From JAGVSR01 sp033765145 (GTDB taxonomy: Bacteria > Pseudomonadota > Alphaproteobacteria > Rhizobiales > Hyphomicrobiaceae), in NCBI GenBank assembly GCA_033765145.1, contig JANRIH010000008.1:62001-126000 (forward strand): DNA of 64,000 bases, given 5' to 3'. A model generated the notes under the pieces. That model saw nothing but the letters and a program-made list of their open reading frames with translations. It was not told where the DNA came from and made no database searches. Positions 17,693 to 24,785 of this stretch are shown piece by piece; position 1 is the first letter of the stretch; each line of letters begins with the position of its first letter. A program made the position numbers and the translations under genes.

Positions 17693-17735
17693 GAACCCCC
17701 GTGTACGATGTACGCGGGGGTTCACGCTTTTCCGG
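17693..17735. terminator. Strong terminator after lon
   Basis: A 14-base stem (17693-17706 with 17710-17723, one G-T pair) closed by a 3-base loop, followed by ACGCTTTTCC. An AAAATT stretch lies on the other side, so it could work in both directions. It separates lon from hupB. Confidence 0.8.
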
Positions 17736-17794
17736 GACGGGGAACCTGGGCAAATTCGAGGCAAGCGAGGTGTGCGGATTCGCCTGTATTTGCG

Positions 17795-17834
17795 GTCAAT
17801 TCCGCTTGACGCGTCCGTCAATTCCGCGCTTTGT
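17795..17834 (+). promoter_or_regulatory. hupB promoter with flanking direct repeats
   Basis: TTGACG (17806-17811) is followed after 17 bases by CTTTGT (17829-17834), a good -35 and a weak -10. Two copies of GTCAATTCCGC (17795-17805 and 17817-17827) flank the -35 at a 22-base period, about two helical turns. That is a plausible binding layout for a regulator. Confidence 0.4.
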
Positions 17835-17990
17835 GCCCGCTCCGGCGCGCCCCCCGACGTGCGCGAAACGGCATGGGCGTCGTGGCTCTCGTCAGCGCTT
17901 GCAGCCGAAGCATCTTCCCAAGACTGTCCGGGTGTCGCGCGCGATCCCGGATGTTTCATCGACAAGGCCAATGACAAGGACGGAGTGACA

Positions 17991-18263
17991 ATGAGCAAGA
18001 AGGATCTGATCGATGCCGTCGCCAAGGAGTGCGAGCTGACGAAGGACAAGGCGACTGCCGCCGTCGACGCCGTGCTCGCACACATCCGGAGCGCGATGCA
18101 GAAGGGCGAGGAAGTCCGCATTCCTGATTTCGGCACCTTCAAGGTCGCCAAGCGCGAAGCGCGCGAGGGACGCAATCCGGCAACCGGGCAGACGATCAAT
18201 ATTCCGGCGTCGCGCGTCGCGAAGTTCACGCCGGCCAAGGGCCTCAAGGACGCGCTCAATTAA
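17991..18263 (+). CDS. hupB: hupB, HU family DNA-binding protein
   Basis: A 90-residue nucleoid protein that bends and compacts DNA as a dimer. The start MSKKDLIDAVAKECELTK, the beta-arm segment EVRIPDFGTFKVAKREAREGRNPATGQ, and the ending FTPAKGLKDALN are all typical of HU. The signature is around GFGTF-like DFGTF near residue 45. GGAG precedes the ATG at 17991. The lon-hupB order is common in alphaproteobacteria; here a strong terminator and about 270 bases lie between them, so hupB has its own promoter. Confidence 0.97.
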   Translation: MSKKDLIDAVAKECELTKDKATAAVDAVLAHIRSAMQKGEEVRIPDFGTFKVAKREAREGRNPATGQTINIPASRVAKFTPAKGLKDALN

Positions 18264-18295
18264 GAGGCACGTTCGTCGTTAGCGATGAGAGTCCG

Positions 18296-18332
18296 ATGGC
18301 GAGTGGTTCGGCCGCTCGCCATTCGCTATTCT
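18296..18332 (+). terminator. Terminator after hupB
   Basis: An 11-base stem (18296-18306 with 18312-18322, one G-T pair) with the 5-base loop TTCGG, followed by TCGCTATTCTC. It lies between hupB and tRNA-Val. Confidence 0.6.
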
Positions 18333-18347
18333 CGGCTCTCGTGCTCA

Positions 18348-18422
<75 letters not shown>

Positions 18423-18428
18423 CATTCG

Positions 18429-18535
18429 GCCTCACGCGCCCGAGGGCGCTCCGGCGTGGCGCGGCTTGCCGCGGTCGCCGTCGGCTCCGGCCCTTCAGCC
18501 GAAACTTTTGGCCTCGCACGCCGATGGCGCTCTGG
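18429..18535. repeat. Degenerate copy of the tRNA-flanking GC-rich repeat
   Basis: Starting 7 bases after tRNA-Val, this stretch shares blocks in the same order as the tandem repeat after tRNA-Asp (CTCACGC, a CGAGGG-CTCC block, GCTTGC, CGGTCGCC, TCGGCTCCGG, then a second GCACGC). It is diverged and lacks some spacer bases. Confidence 0.5.
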
Positions 18536-18547
18536 ATATTTCTCTGA

Positions 18548-18748
18548 AAGGACATAAGCCGGCTTCGTCTTGACAAGTTGCGCGATCTGCAACCTGATCG
18601 GAAGGCTACTGACACCATCACCGCGCTCGCGTCCCAAATTGCACGCGCTCCCCTTTCGGGTGTGTCGTTCGCGGAACTCGAATATTTCAGCGCTGATCGG
18701 CGCGACTTCCGAGGGGACCTCAATGATCTGAAAAGCGCGGTGCGCTGA
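18548..18748 (+). pseudogene. Coding remnant, possible truncated gene
   Basis: An open stretch of 66 codons between a TGA at 18545 and a TGA at 18746. It reads like a protein C-terminus, with pieces such as LRLDKLRDLQPDRK and FAELEYFSADRRDFRGDL. There is no ATG; only a TTG at 18578 without a ribosome site. A perfect TTGACA at 18570-18575, with CCTGAT 17 bases later, also lies inside, so part of it may instead be the promoter of the RTX gene. I do not recognise the family. It could be the end of a gene lost next to tRNA-Val. Confidence 0.35.
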
Positions 18749-18792
18749 TCCCATCGCACCAACCGCTTCAATTGCAATTTCAGGAGTTCTTC

Positions 18793-19905
18793 ATGGCTGT
18801 GAAGCGTGGCACGACCAACGCCGATATTTTGAACGGTACGACACTCGCCGACCAACTGTTCGGTCTTGCCGGTATCGATCGGCTGTTCGGTTTCGCGGGC
18901 AACGATCTACTCGACGGCGGCATCGGCGCCGACAGCATGACGGGTGGCAATGGAAACGACACCTACGTCGTCGATAACGCCGGGGATCGAGTCATCGAGG
19001 GCTCGAATGGCGGCACCGACACTGTTCGGTCCTCCGTTTCCATTACTCTATCCGCAAACATTGAAAATCTGACGCTGACTGGGAATGCCCTCAACGGGCT
19101 TGGCAATGGGCTCGACAACGTGTTGACCGGGTCCGCCGCCCGCAACGTTCTTCGCGGTCTCGATGGCAACGACGTGTTGTCCGGCGGCGCGGGAACGGAT
19201 GATCTCTTTGGCGGAAATGGTCATGACACGCTCATCCCAGGCGCGGGTTTCGCCCTCAGAGACGTCGTCGACGGTGGCGCAGGTTGGGACACGGTCGATT
19301 ATCGGGATGCCGCCGGTGGCGTCAATGTGGACCTCTCTTCGGGAGGCATTGCCGGGCACGCGAGCCTCGATGTGATCACCAATGTCGAGAGCGTAGTCGG
19401 ATCACGTTTTGCAGACACGCTCACCCCGTCTAACCGGAGCTTCGAGCCGGGGCTGCACTCGGTCGCATTCGGGGGTGGAGGCAACGACAGGATCACGGCG
19501 TCATCGGCTGCTTTCGATCGCATCCGGGGCGACGACGGTTTTGACGTTCTTCAGGGCAACTTGGGATCAACGGAAGACTACTGGCTGCAGTATAACCGAG
19601 GCATGGATATCGTTGTCGCCTATCGCTATGGCGGAGTTGACGACCATGTCCTCATCTCGAAGACCGAGTTCGGATTGTCGACCACGGCGAATAGCTTCAT
19701 TTTGGGCAGCGAGTTCCTATCGGCGAATTTCAATGGCGGGCAGCCCAGTTTCACCGCTTCTCAGCGGCTGATCTTCGAGGAGACATCACGAATTCTCTGG
19801 GCCGACAAGGACGGCGCTGGTACGGCGTTCGAACCCGTTCCCATCGCGTACTTTACCCCGACGCTTGCAGCATCACCGAGTGCGACGGATGTTTTCGTCA
19901 TCTGA
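18793..19905 (+). CDS. RTX-type calcium-binding repeat protein
   Basis: A 370-residue protein with glycine- and aspartate-rich nonapeptide repeats of the haemolysin type (for example LFGFAGNDLLDGG, MTGGNGNDTYVV, LRGLDGNDVLSGGAG and DLFGGNGHDTL) over about residues 20-150, and more degenerate ones to about 250. Such repeats bind calcium outside the cell, and the proteins usually leave by a type I secretion system with an uncleaved C-terminal signal; the end ATDVFVI fits that. No catalytic domain is recognised in residues 180-350. No ABC/HlyD secretion genes are nearby, so it would need a transporter encoded elsewhere. AGGAG lies 6 bases before the ATG. The region looks less GC-rich than its surroundings. 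Confidence 0.88.
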   Translation: MAVKRGTTNADILNGTTLADQLFGLAGIDRLFGFAGNDLLDGGIGADSMTGGNGNDTYVVDNAGDRVIEGSNGGTDTVRSSVSITLSANIENLTLTGNALNGLGNGLDNVLTGSAARNVLRGLDGNDVLSGGAGTDDLFGGNGHDTLIPGAGFALRDVVDGGAGWDTVDYRDAAGGVNVDLSSGGIAGHASLDVITNVESVVGSRFADTLTPSNRSFEPGLHSVAFGGGGNDRITASSAAFDRIRGDDGFDVLQGNLGSTEDYWLQYNRGMDIVVAYRYGGVDDHVLISKTEFGLSTTANSFILGSEFLSANFNGGQPSFTASQRLIFEETSRILWADKDGAGTAFEPVPIAYFTPTLAASPSATDVFVI

Positions 19906-20012
19906 CGGGCTGGTGAATACCGAGGAATCGTCGGCTTTGGTCTCGCGCGTGCCGGTACAGACAGAGGCATGGGTTCGTCGTGCGGTGGGCGAGGTCTCGG
20001 GATGATGTCGGG

Positions 20013-20231
20013 TCAGCCACCCCAGAAGGCGCCGATCCAGGCGAACCCTCCCGACAGCCCGATGAAGCCGAGCGCTGCGGGCAGGGCGAGCGGCTTGAGA
20101 TTGCCGTTGACGCCCGACCGGGCAACGGCCTTCAGCGCCATGAAGGCCGTCAGCGCGAAGAGCGCCCAGCCGAACCCTTCCGCCACCGCGGGATTGGTCA
20201 GCAATCCCGATGCGGCTTCATGCTCGTTCAT
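20013..20231 (-). CDS. Small two-helix membrane protein, unknown function
   Basis: A 72-residue protein not assigned to a family. The N-terminal half is polar (MNEHEAASGLLTNPAVAEG). Two hydrophobic segments follow, about residues 20-36 (GWALFALTAFMALKAV) and 48-70 (LALPAALGFIGLSGG and onward), with a basic loop between them. The ending is GAFWGG. Codon use resembles the neighbours. A GTG three codons upstream is an alternative start; neither has a clear ribosome site. It is a lone gene, divergent from the DUF1993 gene. A real small membrane protein is likely but unproven. Confidence 0.55.
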   Translation of the reverse strand: MNEHEAASGLLTNPAVAEGFGWALFALTAFMALKAVARSGVNGNLKPLALPAALGFIGLSGGFAWIGAFWGG

Positions 20232-20371
20232 GCTGGACACCAGAGAAAACTTGTGGCTGCGCCTTCGTTCATCCGGCGGCCAGAGTGTTCATATCTAGCC
20301 GACCGGACTTGAGGTGTGCTTAACGTCTCGGCATCGGCTCGCGTCTGGCGGGTCCGTTCCTGGAGATGTCC

Positions 20372-20881
20372 ATGCCCATTACGCTCTACGAGGCTTCGGT
20401 TCCGGCTTTCGAAAAACACCTCCACGCGCTCGACGGACTGCTCGACAAGGCCGACGCCTACGCGGCGGCCAAGAAATTCGATCCCAAAGTCCTGCTCGAC
20501 AGCCGGCTATACCCCGACATGTTCAGTCTCGTGCGGCAGGTGCAGGTGGCGTGCGACTTCGCCAAGGCCGGAACGGCACGTCTTGCGAATGTTCCGGTGC
20601 CGAGCCATCCCGATACCGAGACGTCGATCGCGGAACTCAAGGAACGGATCTCTAAGACGCTGGATTTCGTCCGCTCGATTTCACCGAATGCCTTGGACGG
20701 CGCGGAGGAGCGCTCGCTCACGATCAAGGTCGGTCCCAACGAGATGACGTTCAACGGCCGGGACTATCTGTTGAGTTTCGTGCTGCCGAACTTCTATTTC
20801 CACTGTGCCACGGCCTACGGCATCCTGCGCCACAACGGCCTCGAGGTCGGCAAGCGCGACTTCATGCGCCGCGTGGGCTGA
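20372..20881 (+). CDS. DUF1993 family protein
   Basis: A 169-residue soluble protein of the DUF1993 family, whose function is unknown; the helical make-up suggests a DinB-like four-helix bundle, which is an inference. Characteristic pieces are MPITLYEASVPAFEKHL, LLDSRLYPDMFSLVRQVQ, CDFAKAGTARLA and the C-terminal LPNFYFHCATAYGILRHNG. The ATG at 20372 has GGAG 6 bases upstream, which favours it over the ATG at 20366. It converges on the acyltransferase gene with 30 bases between the stops, where a hairpin sits. Confidence 0.85.
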   Translation: MPITLYEASVPAFEKHLHALDGLLDKADAYAAAKKFDPKVLLDSRLYPDMFSLVRQVQVACDFAKAGTARLANVPVPSHPDTETSIAELKERISKTLDFVRSISPNALDGAEERSLTIKVGPNEMTFNGRDYLLSFVLPNFYFHCATAYGILRHNGLEVGKRDFMRRVG

Positions 20882-20902
20882 TGCCGCTGTTGTGCGGCGT
20901 CA
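20879..20902. terminator. Hairpin between convergent DUF1993 and acyltransferase genes
   Basis: TGATGCCGC, loop TGTTGT, GCGGCGTCA: a 9-base stem with one G-T pair, starting in the DUF1993 stop codon. It is placed to end transcription from both sides, but lacks a T-run. Confidence 0.4.
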
Positions 20903-20911
20903 TCGTCCCGG

Positions 20912-22012
20912 TCAAGTGACGGGGGCGGCTTTCGGCGTTGCCGTGGGATCGGCGGGGCAATTGTCTGGCCTCGCCGGAGCGTCGCGGTACGTCGTCCGTA
21001 GCGCCAGGAACGGCCGCTCGATCAGCGTGTAGGATGCGATCGCCACGAGGACGACGGCGGGGAATGTGATGCATGCGACGAGCATCGCGGTCGCGGCGTC
21101 CGCCATATCCGCGCCGGTGGCCGCGGCCCATTTCGCGAGCGTCGGATAGACGATGAAGTGCACGAGGTAGATCGAGTAGGAGACCTCGCCGGTCTTCGCG
21201 AGCGCGCGGCTGGCGAGGGGGGGCAGGTTCAACCGCGCGTGCTCGTAGCCGACGATGACGGCACCGAAGAGAAATCCTTCGAGCGGCGTCATCACGATCC
21301 AGATCGGCGAGGTAGTCGTGCCATAGAACCCGCCGGCCAGATTGAAGACGTGCCATCCGGCGACGATGGTCAGGGACGCAGCCGCGAGGATTTGACCAGC
21401 GTTGCGGCGGATGTCGTTGCGCTTCGCCAGTTCGTGCCACAGCAGGCCCATCACGAAGAGATCGAGGCAGCCGCCGATCGTCCAGTAGGCAAATCCCTGG
21501 ATGCTTCCGGTCGCGACGTAGCCGGCTGTGCGTAGTGCCATCATCATCGCGATGATCGATACCAGCGGTCGGATGCGGTTGCGGGTCTGGAGAGCGAGGA
21601 TCGCGGGGAACAGCAAATAGAATTGAAGTTCGACGGCGATGGACCACGTTCCGTTGGGCCACGTCGGGAGCACGAAGCCCGTTAGGAACGTTTCCGGTGT
21701 CAATTTTCCGCGGAACGCCCAATAGGCGAGGACGACCGCGAGAAGGGGCGCAAGGCGGAGCGCGCGGTTCTGATAGAAACGGGCGAGGTCGATGGGCCGC
21801 CCGTCGATGATCTTGGCGAAGAGGTATCCCGACAGCGTCATGAACAGTGCGACGCCGGCATGCCCTTCTTCGAGAAGGGACAGAGGTGGAAAGGCCGGCA
21901 CCGCGTCATAGGCCGCCTGCCAATGGATCATATGCCAGGCGTAGACCAGGAACGCCGCGAGAGCGCGGACGTGGTCCAGTTTGGCTACATACAACCCCGT
22001 GCTCGACCGCAT
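20912..22012 (-). CDS. Acyltransferase family 3 (membrane O-acyltransferase)
   Basis: A 366-residue inner-membrane protein of the acyltransferase-3 family (OafA/NodX/ExoZ-like), which adds acyl groups to sugars of surface polysaccharides or oligosaccharides. The start region YVAKLDHVRALAAFLVYAWHMIHW contains the family His. About ten hydrophobic helices follow. FMTLSGYLFAKI, NRALRLAPLLAVVLAYW and NGTWSIAVELQFYLLFP are typical. GGAGG lies 11 bases before the ATG at 22012. The acceptor cannot be predicted, and no polysaccharide genes are adjacent. It lies in the accessory island between tRNA-Val and tRNA-Asp. Confidence 0.9.
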   Translation of the reverse strand: MRSSTGLYVAKLDHVRALAAFLVYAWHMIHWQAAYDAVPAFPPLSLLEEGHAGVALFMTLSGYLFAKIIDGRPIDLARFYQNRALRLAPLLAVVLAYWAFRGKLTPETFLTGFVLPTWPNGTWSIAVELQFYLLFPAILALQTRNRIRPLVSIIAMMMALRTAGYVATGSIQGFAYWTIGGCLDLFVMGLLWHELAKRNDIRRNAGQILAAASLTIVAGWHVFNLAGGFYGTTTSPIWIVMTPLEGFLFGAVIVGYEHARLNLPPLASRALAKTGEVSYSIYLVHFIVYPTLAKWAAATGADMADAATAMLVACITFPAVVLVAIASYTLIERPFLALRTTYRDAPARPDNCPADPTATPKAAPVT

Positions 22013-22117
22013 CGCTTCGCGGGCCTCCAAAACGTATGCGGGAGACTACGCTCCAAGGCTTAACTGGCGGTGTTTTTGGGGCCGCGTTTCCGGGGTGGGA
22101 GGCCGGCCGGACGGCGC

Positions 22118-22146
22118 TTGACTTGGAGCGGGCGAACACATACACA
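22118..22146 (+). promoter_or_regulatory. Promoter of tRNA-Asp
   Basis: TTGACT (22118-22123), 17 bases, then TACACA (22141-22146), ending 48 bases before the tRNA. A good match to sigma-70-type promoters. Confidence 0.55.
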
Positions 22147-22194
22147 ACGCGCTCTGTGACACGCGCCGGGTAACCGGCGTCGACGACCGGTTTT

Positions 22195-22271
22195 GCGGGA
22201 GTAGCTCAGATGGTTAGAGCGCCGCCCTGTCACGGCGGAGGCCGCGGGTTCAAGTCCCGTCTCTCGCGCCA
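22195..22271 (+). tRNA. tRNA-Asp (anticodon GTC)
   Basis: A 77-base gene with CCA encoded. The acceptor GCGGGAG pairs with CTCTCGC (one G-U). The anticodon stem-loop is CCGCC-CTGTCAC-GGCGG and the T arm has TTCAAGT. Tandem repeats begin 7 bases after it. Confidence 0.97.
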
Positions 22272-22278
22272 TTTTTGC

Positions 22279-22543
22279 TCTCACGCCCGCTGATCCTCGC
22301 TTCGCTCGGGCGTGCTCCGAGGGGGCGGCGCTTGCGCCGGTCGCCCTCGGCTCCGGGCCCTCCGGGCCGAGTGTTCTTGGTCTCTCACGCACGCTGTTCC
22401 TCGATTCGCTCGGGCGTGCTCCGAGGGGGGCGCTTGCGCCGGTCGCCCTCGGCTCCGGACCCTCCGGGCCGAGTGTTCTTGGTCTCTCACGCACGCTGTT
22501 CCTCGCTTCGCTCGGGCGTGCTCCGAGGGGGGGCGCTTGCGCC
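22279..22543. repeat. Tandem GC-rich repeat, 2.5 units of about 103 bases
   Basis: Three units start at TCTCACGC: 22279-22382 (104 bases), 22383-22484 (102 bases) and a partial one, 22485-22543. The units are nearly identical apart from small indels in the G-run and a few substitutions. Each holds nested inverted repeats (CCTCGCTTCGCTCGGG, GGCGCTTGCGCC, CGGCTCCGG...CCGGGCCG). Both strands stay open in several frames because of composition, but nothing suggests a gene. It fills most of the space between tRNA-Asp and nuoA; the last 148 bases before nuoA (22544-22691) hold no clear promoter. Confidence 0.85.
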
Positions 22544-22691
22544 ACGTGACGACATGGCCGCGGCTATCCCACGGGAGTTGGTTGCAGCGCAGCGGGGGCT
22601 GGTTTAACAAAACCTTGAGTGCATCAGGCAACTCCGGCGCGGGCGGATATTGCGTTTCGTCCCTGCGCGCCGGCCCGATCCCAGGGTGACC

Positions 22692-23057
22692 ATGGACCTG
22701 CTGTTGCAAGACTACCTGCCGCTCGCGATCTTCATCGCGGTGTCGCTTGGCTTCATGGCCGTCCTGATGATCGCGCCGTTCCTGGTGGCGGTCAAAAATC
22801 CCGATCCGGAAAAAGTGTCGGCCTATGAATGCGGGTTCAACGCCTTCGACGACGCGCGCATGAAGTTCGACGTGCGCTTCTATCTGGTGTCGATCCTGTT
22901 CATCATCTTCGATCTCGAGATCGCATTCCTGTTCCCGTGGGCCGTGGTCTTCAAAGAGATTGGCGCGTTCGGCTTCTGGTCGATGATGATTTTCCTTGCC
23001 GTGCTTACGATCGGCTTCATCTACGAATGGAAGAAGGGGGCGCTGGAATGGGACTGA
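22692..23057 (+). CDS. nuoA: nuoA, NADH-quinone oxidoreductase subunit A
   Basis: A 121-residue three-helix membrane subunit of complex I. Helices lie at about residues 9-30, 63-85 and 92-112. The loop NPDPEKVSAYECGFNAFDDAR, with the conserved YECGF and its Cys, is the quinone-site loop of the family. The start MDLLLQDYLPLAIF is the normal one. It overlaps nuoB by 10 bases and opens the nuo cluster. Confidence 0.97.
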   Translation: MDLLLQDYLPLAIFIAVSLGFMAVLMIAPFLVAVKNPDPEKVSAYECGFNAFDDARMKFDVRFYLVSILFIIFDLEIAFLFPWAVVFKEIGAFGFWSMMIFLAVLTIGFIYEWKKGALEWD

Positions 23058-23626
23058 TCGTGCCGCCCGAATTCGCGCTCGATACCGCCAAGGAGGGTGC
23101 GGGGGCCGGTGGAGCCGGTCTCGTGAAGCCCGGCGATCCGTCGTTCGCGCTCATCAACAATGAGCTTGCCGACAAGGGCTTCCTCGTCACGACGACTGAC
23201 GACCTCATCAATTGGGCGCGCACGGGCTCGCTCATGTGGATGACGTTCGGTCTTGCGTGCTGCGCCGTCGAGATGATGCAGGCGTCCATGCCTCGCTATG
23301 ATCTCGAGCGGTTCGGGTTTGCGCCGCGCGCCTCGCCGCGCCAGTCGGACGTGATGATCGTTGCCGGGACGCTGACCAACAAGATGGCGCCTGCCCTTCG
23401 GAAGGTCTACGACCAGATGCCGGAGCCGCGCTACGTGATCTCGATGGGCTCGTGTGCCAACGGCGGGGGCTACTATCACTATTCCTATGCCGTCGTGCGC
23501 GGGTGTGATCGCATCGTGCCGGTCGACGTCTATGTGCCTGGCTGTCCGCCGACGGCCGAGGCGCTCGTCTATGGCGTCCTCCTGCTGCAGCGAAAGATCC
23601 GGCGCACGGGGACGATCGAGCGGTAG
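23048..23626 (+). CDS. nuoB: nuoB, NADH-quinone oxidoreductase subunit B
   Basis: A 192-residue peripheral subunit that carries iron-sulfur cluster N2, the last electron carrier before quinone. The ligands are visible as the tandem cysteines in GLACCAVEMM, the Cys in MGSCANGGGYYHYSY, and the Cys in YVPGCPPTAEAL. The ATG at 23048 sits inside the end of nuoA, so the two are translationally coupled. The N-terminal tail is glycine-rich (GAGAGGAG), as in other rhizobial NuoB proteins. Confidence 0.97.
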   Translation: MGLIVPPEFALDTAKEGAGAGGAGLVKPGDPSFALINNELADKGFLVTTTDDLINWARTGSLMWMTFGLACCAVEMMQASMPRYDLERFGFAPRASPRQSDVMIVAGTLTNKMAPALRKVYDQMPEPRYVISMGSCANGGGYYHYSYAVVRGCDRIVPVDVYVPGCPPTAEALVYGVLLLQRKIRRTGTIER

Positions 23627-23668
23627 TGTCGCCGCGACGCTTCGGGACTGCGATGGGAACGGCCTGCC

Positions 23669-24274
23669 ATGGACGAAATTCTGATTGAACTCGGCGAGTA
23701 CGTTGCCGCCAAGACCGGGGCCGCCGTCGCGTCGTCGTCGGTTGCTTATGGTGAGTTGACGCTTACGACGACACACGACGGTCTGGCGCAACTGCTGCGC
23801 TTCCTGCGCGACGATGGCCGATGCCGTTTCGAGGTGCTGCTCGACATCACGGCTGTCGACTGGCCGGATCGGCCGGAGCGGTTCGAGGTCGTCTATCATT
23901 TTCTGTCTCCGCGCCTCAATCAGCGGGTCAGGGTGAAACTCGCGACCGGCGCCGACGCTCCGGTTCCGAGCGTTGTCGACATCTTCTTTGCGGCCAATTG
24001 GTATGAGCGTGAAGCGTACGACATGTACGGCGTGCTCTTCTCCGGCCATCCGGACTTGCGCCGCATCCTGACCGACTACGGTTTCCAGGGGCATCCCCTC
24101 AGAAAGGACTTCCCGCTGACCGGGTACGTCGAGGTGCGCTACGACGACGAGAAGAAGCGCGTGGTCTATGAGCCGGTGAAACTCACGCAGGAATTCCGCA
24201 CGTTTGATTTCGAGAGTCCCTGGGAGGGAACGAATTACGTGCTTCCCGGCGACGAGAAGGCCCGCGCGCAATGA
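23669..24274 (+). CDS. nuoC: nuoC, NADH-quinone oxidoreductase subunit C
   Basis: A 201-residue hydrophilic subunit of the complex I peripheral arm (30 kDa family). The signature WYEREAYDMYGVLFSGHPDLRRILTDYG is well kept, followed by GHPLRKDFPLTGYVEVRYDDEKKRV. It is separate from nuoD, unlike the fused NuoCD of enterics. The next gene is not nuoD but an acyl-CoA thioesterase-like gene 46 bases downstream. Confidence 0.97.
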   Translation: MDEILIELGEYVAAKTGAAVASSSVAYGELTLTTTHDGLAQLLRFLRDDGRCRFEVLLDITAVDWPDRPERFEVVYHFLSPRLNQRVRVKLATGADAPVPSVVDIFFAANWYEREAYDMYGVLFSGHPDLRRILTDYGFQGHPLRKDFPLTGYVEVRYDDEKKRVVYEPVKLTQEFRTFDFESPWEGTNYVLPGDEKARAQ

Positions 24275-24320
24275 CCCGAGCGCTCCGTCAAGTTGCGCTC
24301 GTTTGTGCGGGGCGCGGCCC

Positions 24321-24785
24321 ATGAAGGCGACACTTGCGCCGGGCGTGGAAGCGACACTCACGTTCAAGGTCCCGGCCTCCAAAACGGTGCCGAACCTCTA
24401 TCCCGAGGCGGCGGAGTTCCAGTCCATGCCGGGGGTATTTGCAACCGGGTTCATGGTCGGGCTCATGGAGTGGGCCTGCCTCAAGGTTCTCTCGTCCCAT
24501 CTCGATCCGGGCGAAGGCAGCCTTGGTATTCATGTCGATGTTTCGCATTCTGCCGCAACTGTTCCAGGGCAGACGGTGACGGTCGAGGCACGATGCACGG
24601 CAGTCAACGGCCGCCGTATCGCGTTCGAGGTCAGGGCCCATGATGGCGTCGAGACGATCGGCGCGGGACGTCATGAGCGTATGATCGTGCCGTGGGACCG
24701 CTTCGTCGGCCGTGTGAATGACAAGGCGCGGCGAGCCGGGGTGCCAGAAATCGCCGGTGTCGGGGCGTTGGAGGTCATGCCATGA
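24321..24785 (+). CDS. FlK-like acyl-CoA thioesterase inside the nuo cluster
   Basis: A 154-residue hot-dog fold thioesterase. From memory of the fluoroacetyl-CoA thioesterase FlK of Streptomyces cattleya, it aligns without gaps over the first 76 residues. The three catalytic residues fall at the same numbers: T42 and E50 in FATGFMVGLMEWAC, and H76 in VSHSAAT. PGEGSLG and TVPGQTVTVEA also match. The FlK gate residue F36, linked to its preference for fluoroacetyl-CoA, is Met here, so a general short-chain acyl-CoA hydrolase is more likely than fluoroacetate resistance. Its stop overlaps the next start by 4 bases (ATGA). Finding it between nuoC and nuoD is unusual. Confidence 0.85.
   Translation: MKATLAPGVEATLTFKVPASKTVPNLYPEAAEFQSMPGVFATGFMVGLMEWACLKVLSSHLDPGEGSLGIHVDVSHSAATVPGQTVTVEARCTAVNGRRIAFEVRAHDGVETIGAGRHERMIVPWDRFVGRVNDKARRAGVPEIAGVGALEVMP

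Noticed and set aside
22279..22543. The tandem repeat considered as a CRISPR array
   Set aside because: Units are 102-104 bases and directly joined without unique spacers, and no cas genes are present.
22060..22545. Minus-strand frame with a GLEPAASAVTGRRSNHLSY segment
   Set aside because: This peptide is the antisense translation of tRNA-Asp plus the repeats, a well-known false annotation. The similar frames at 3390-3863 (tRNA-Lys), 10793-11176 (tRNA-Leu) and 18379-18855 (tRNA-Val) are rejected for the same reason.
24321..24785. Calling the thioesterase a fluoroacetate-resistance gene
   Set aside because: The gate residue F36 is Met, and no fluorometabolite genes are nearby.
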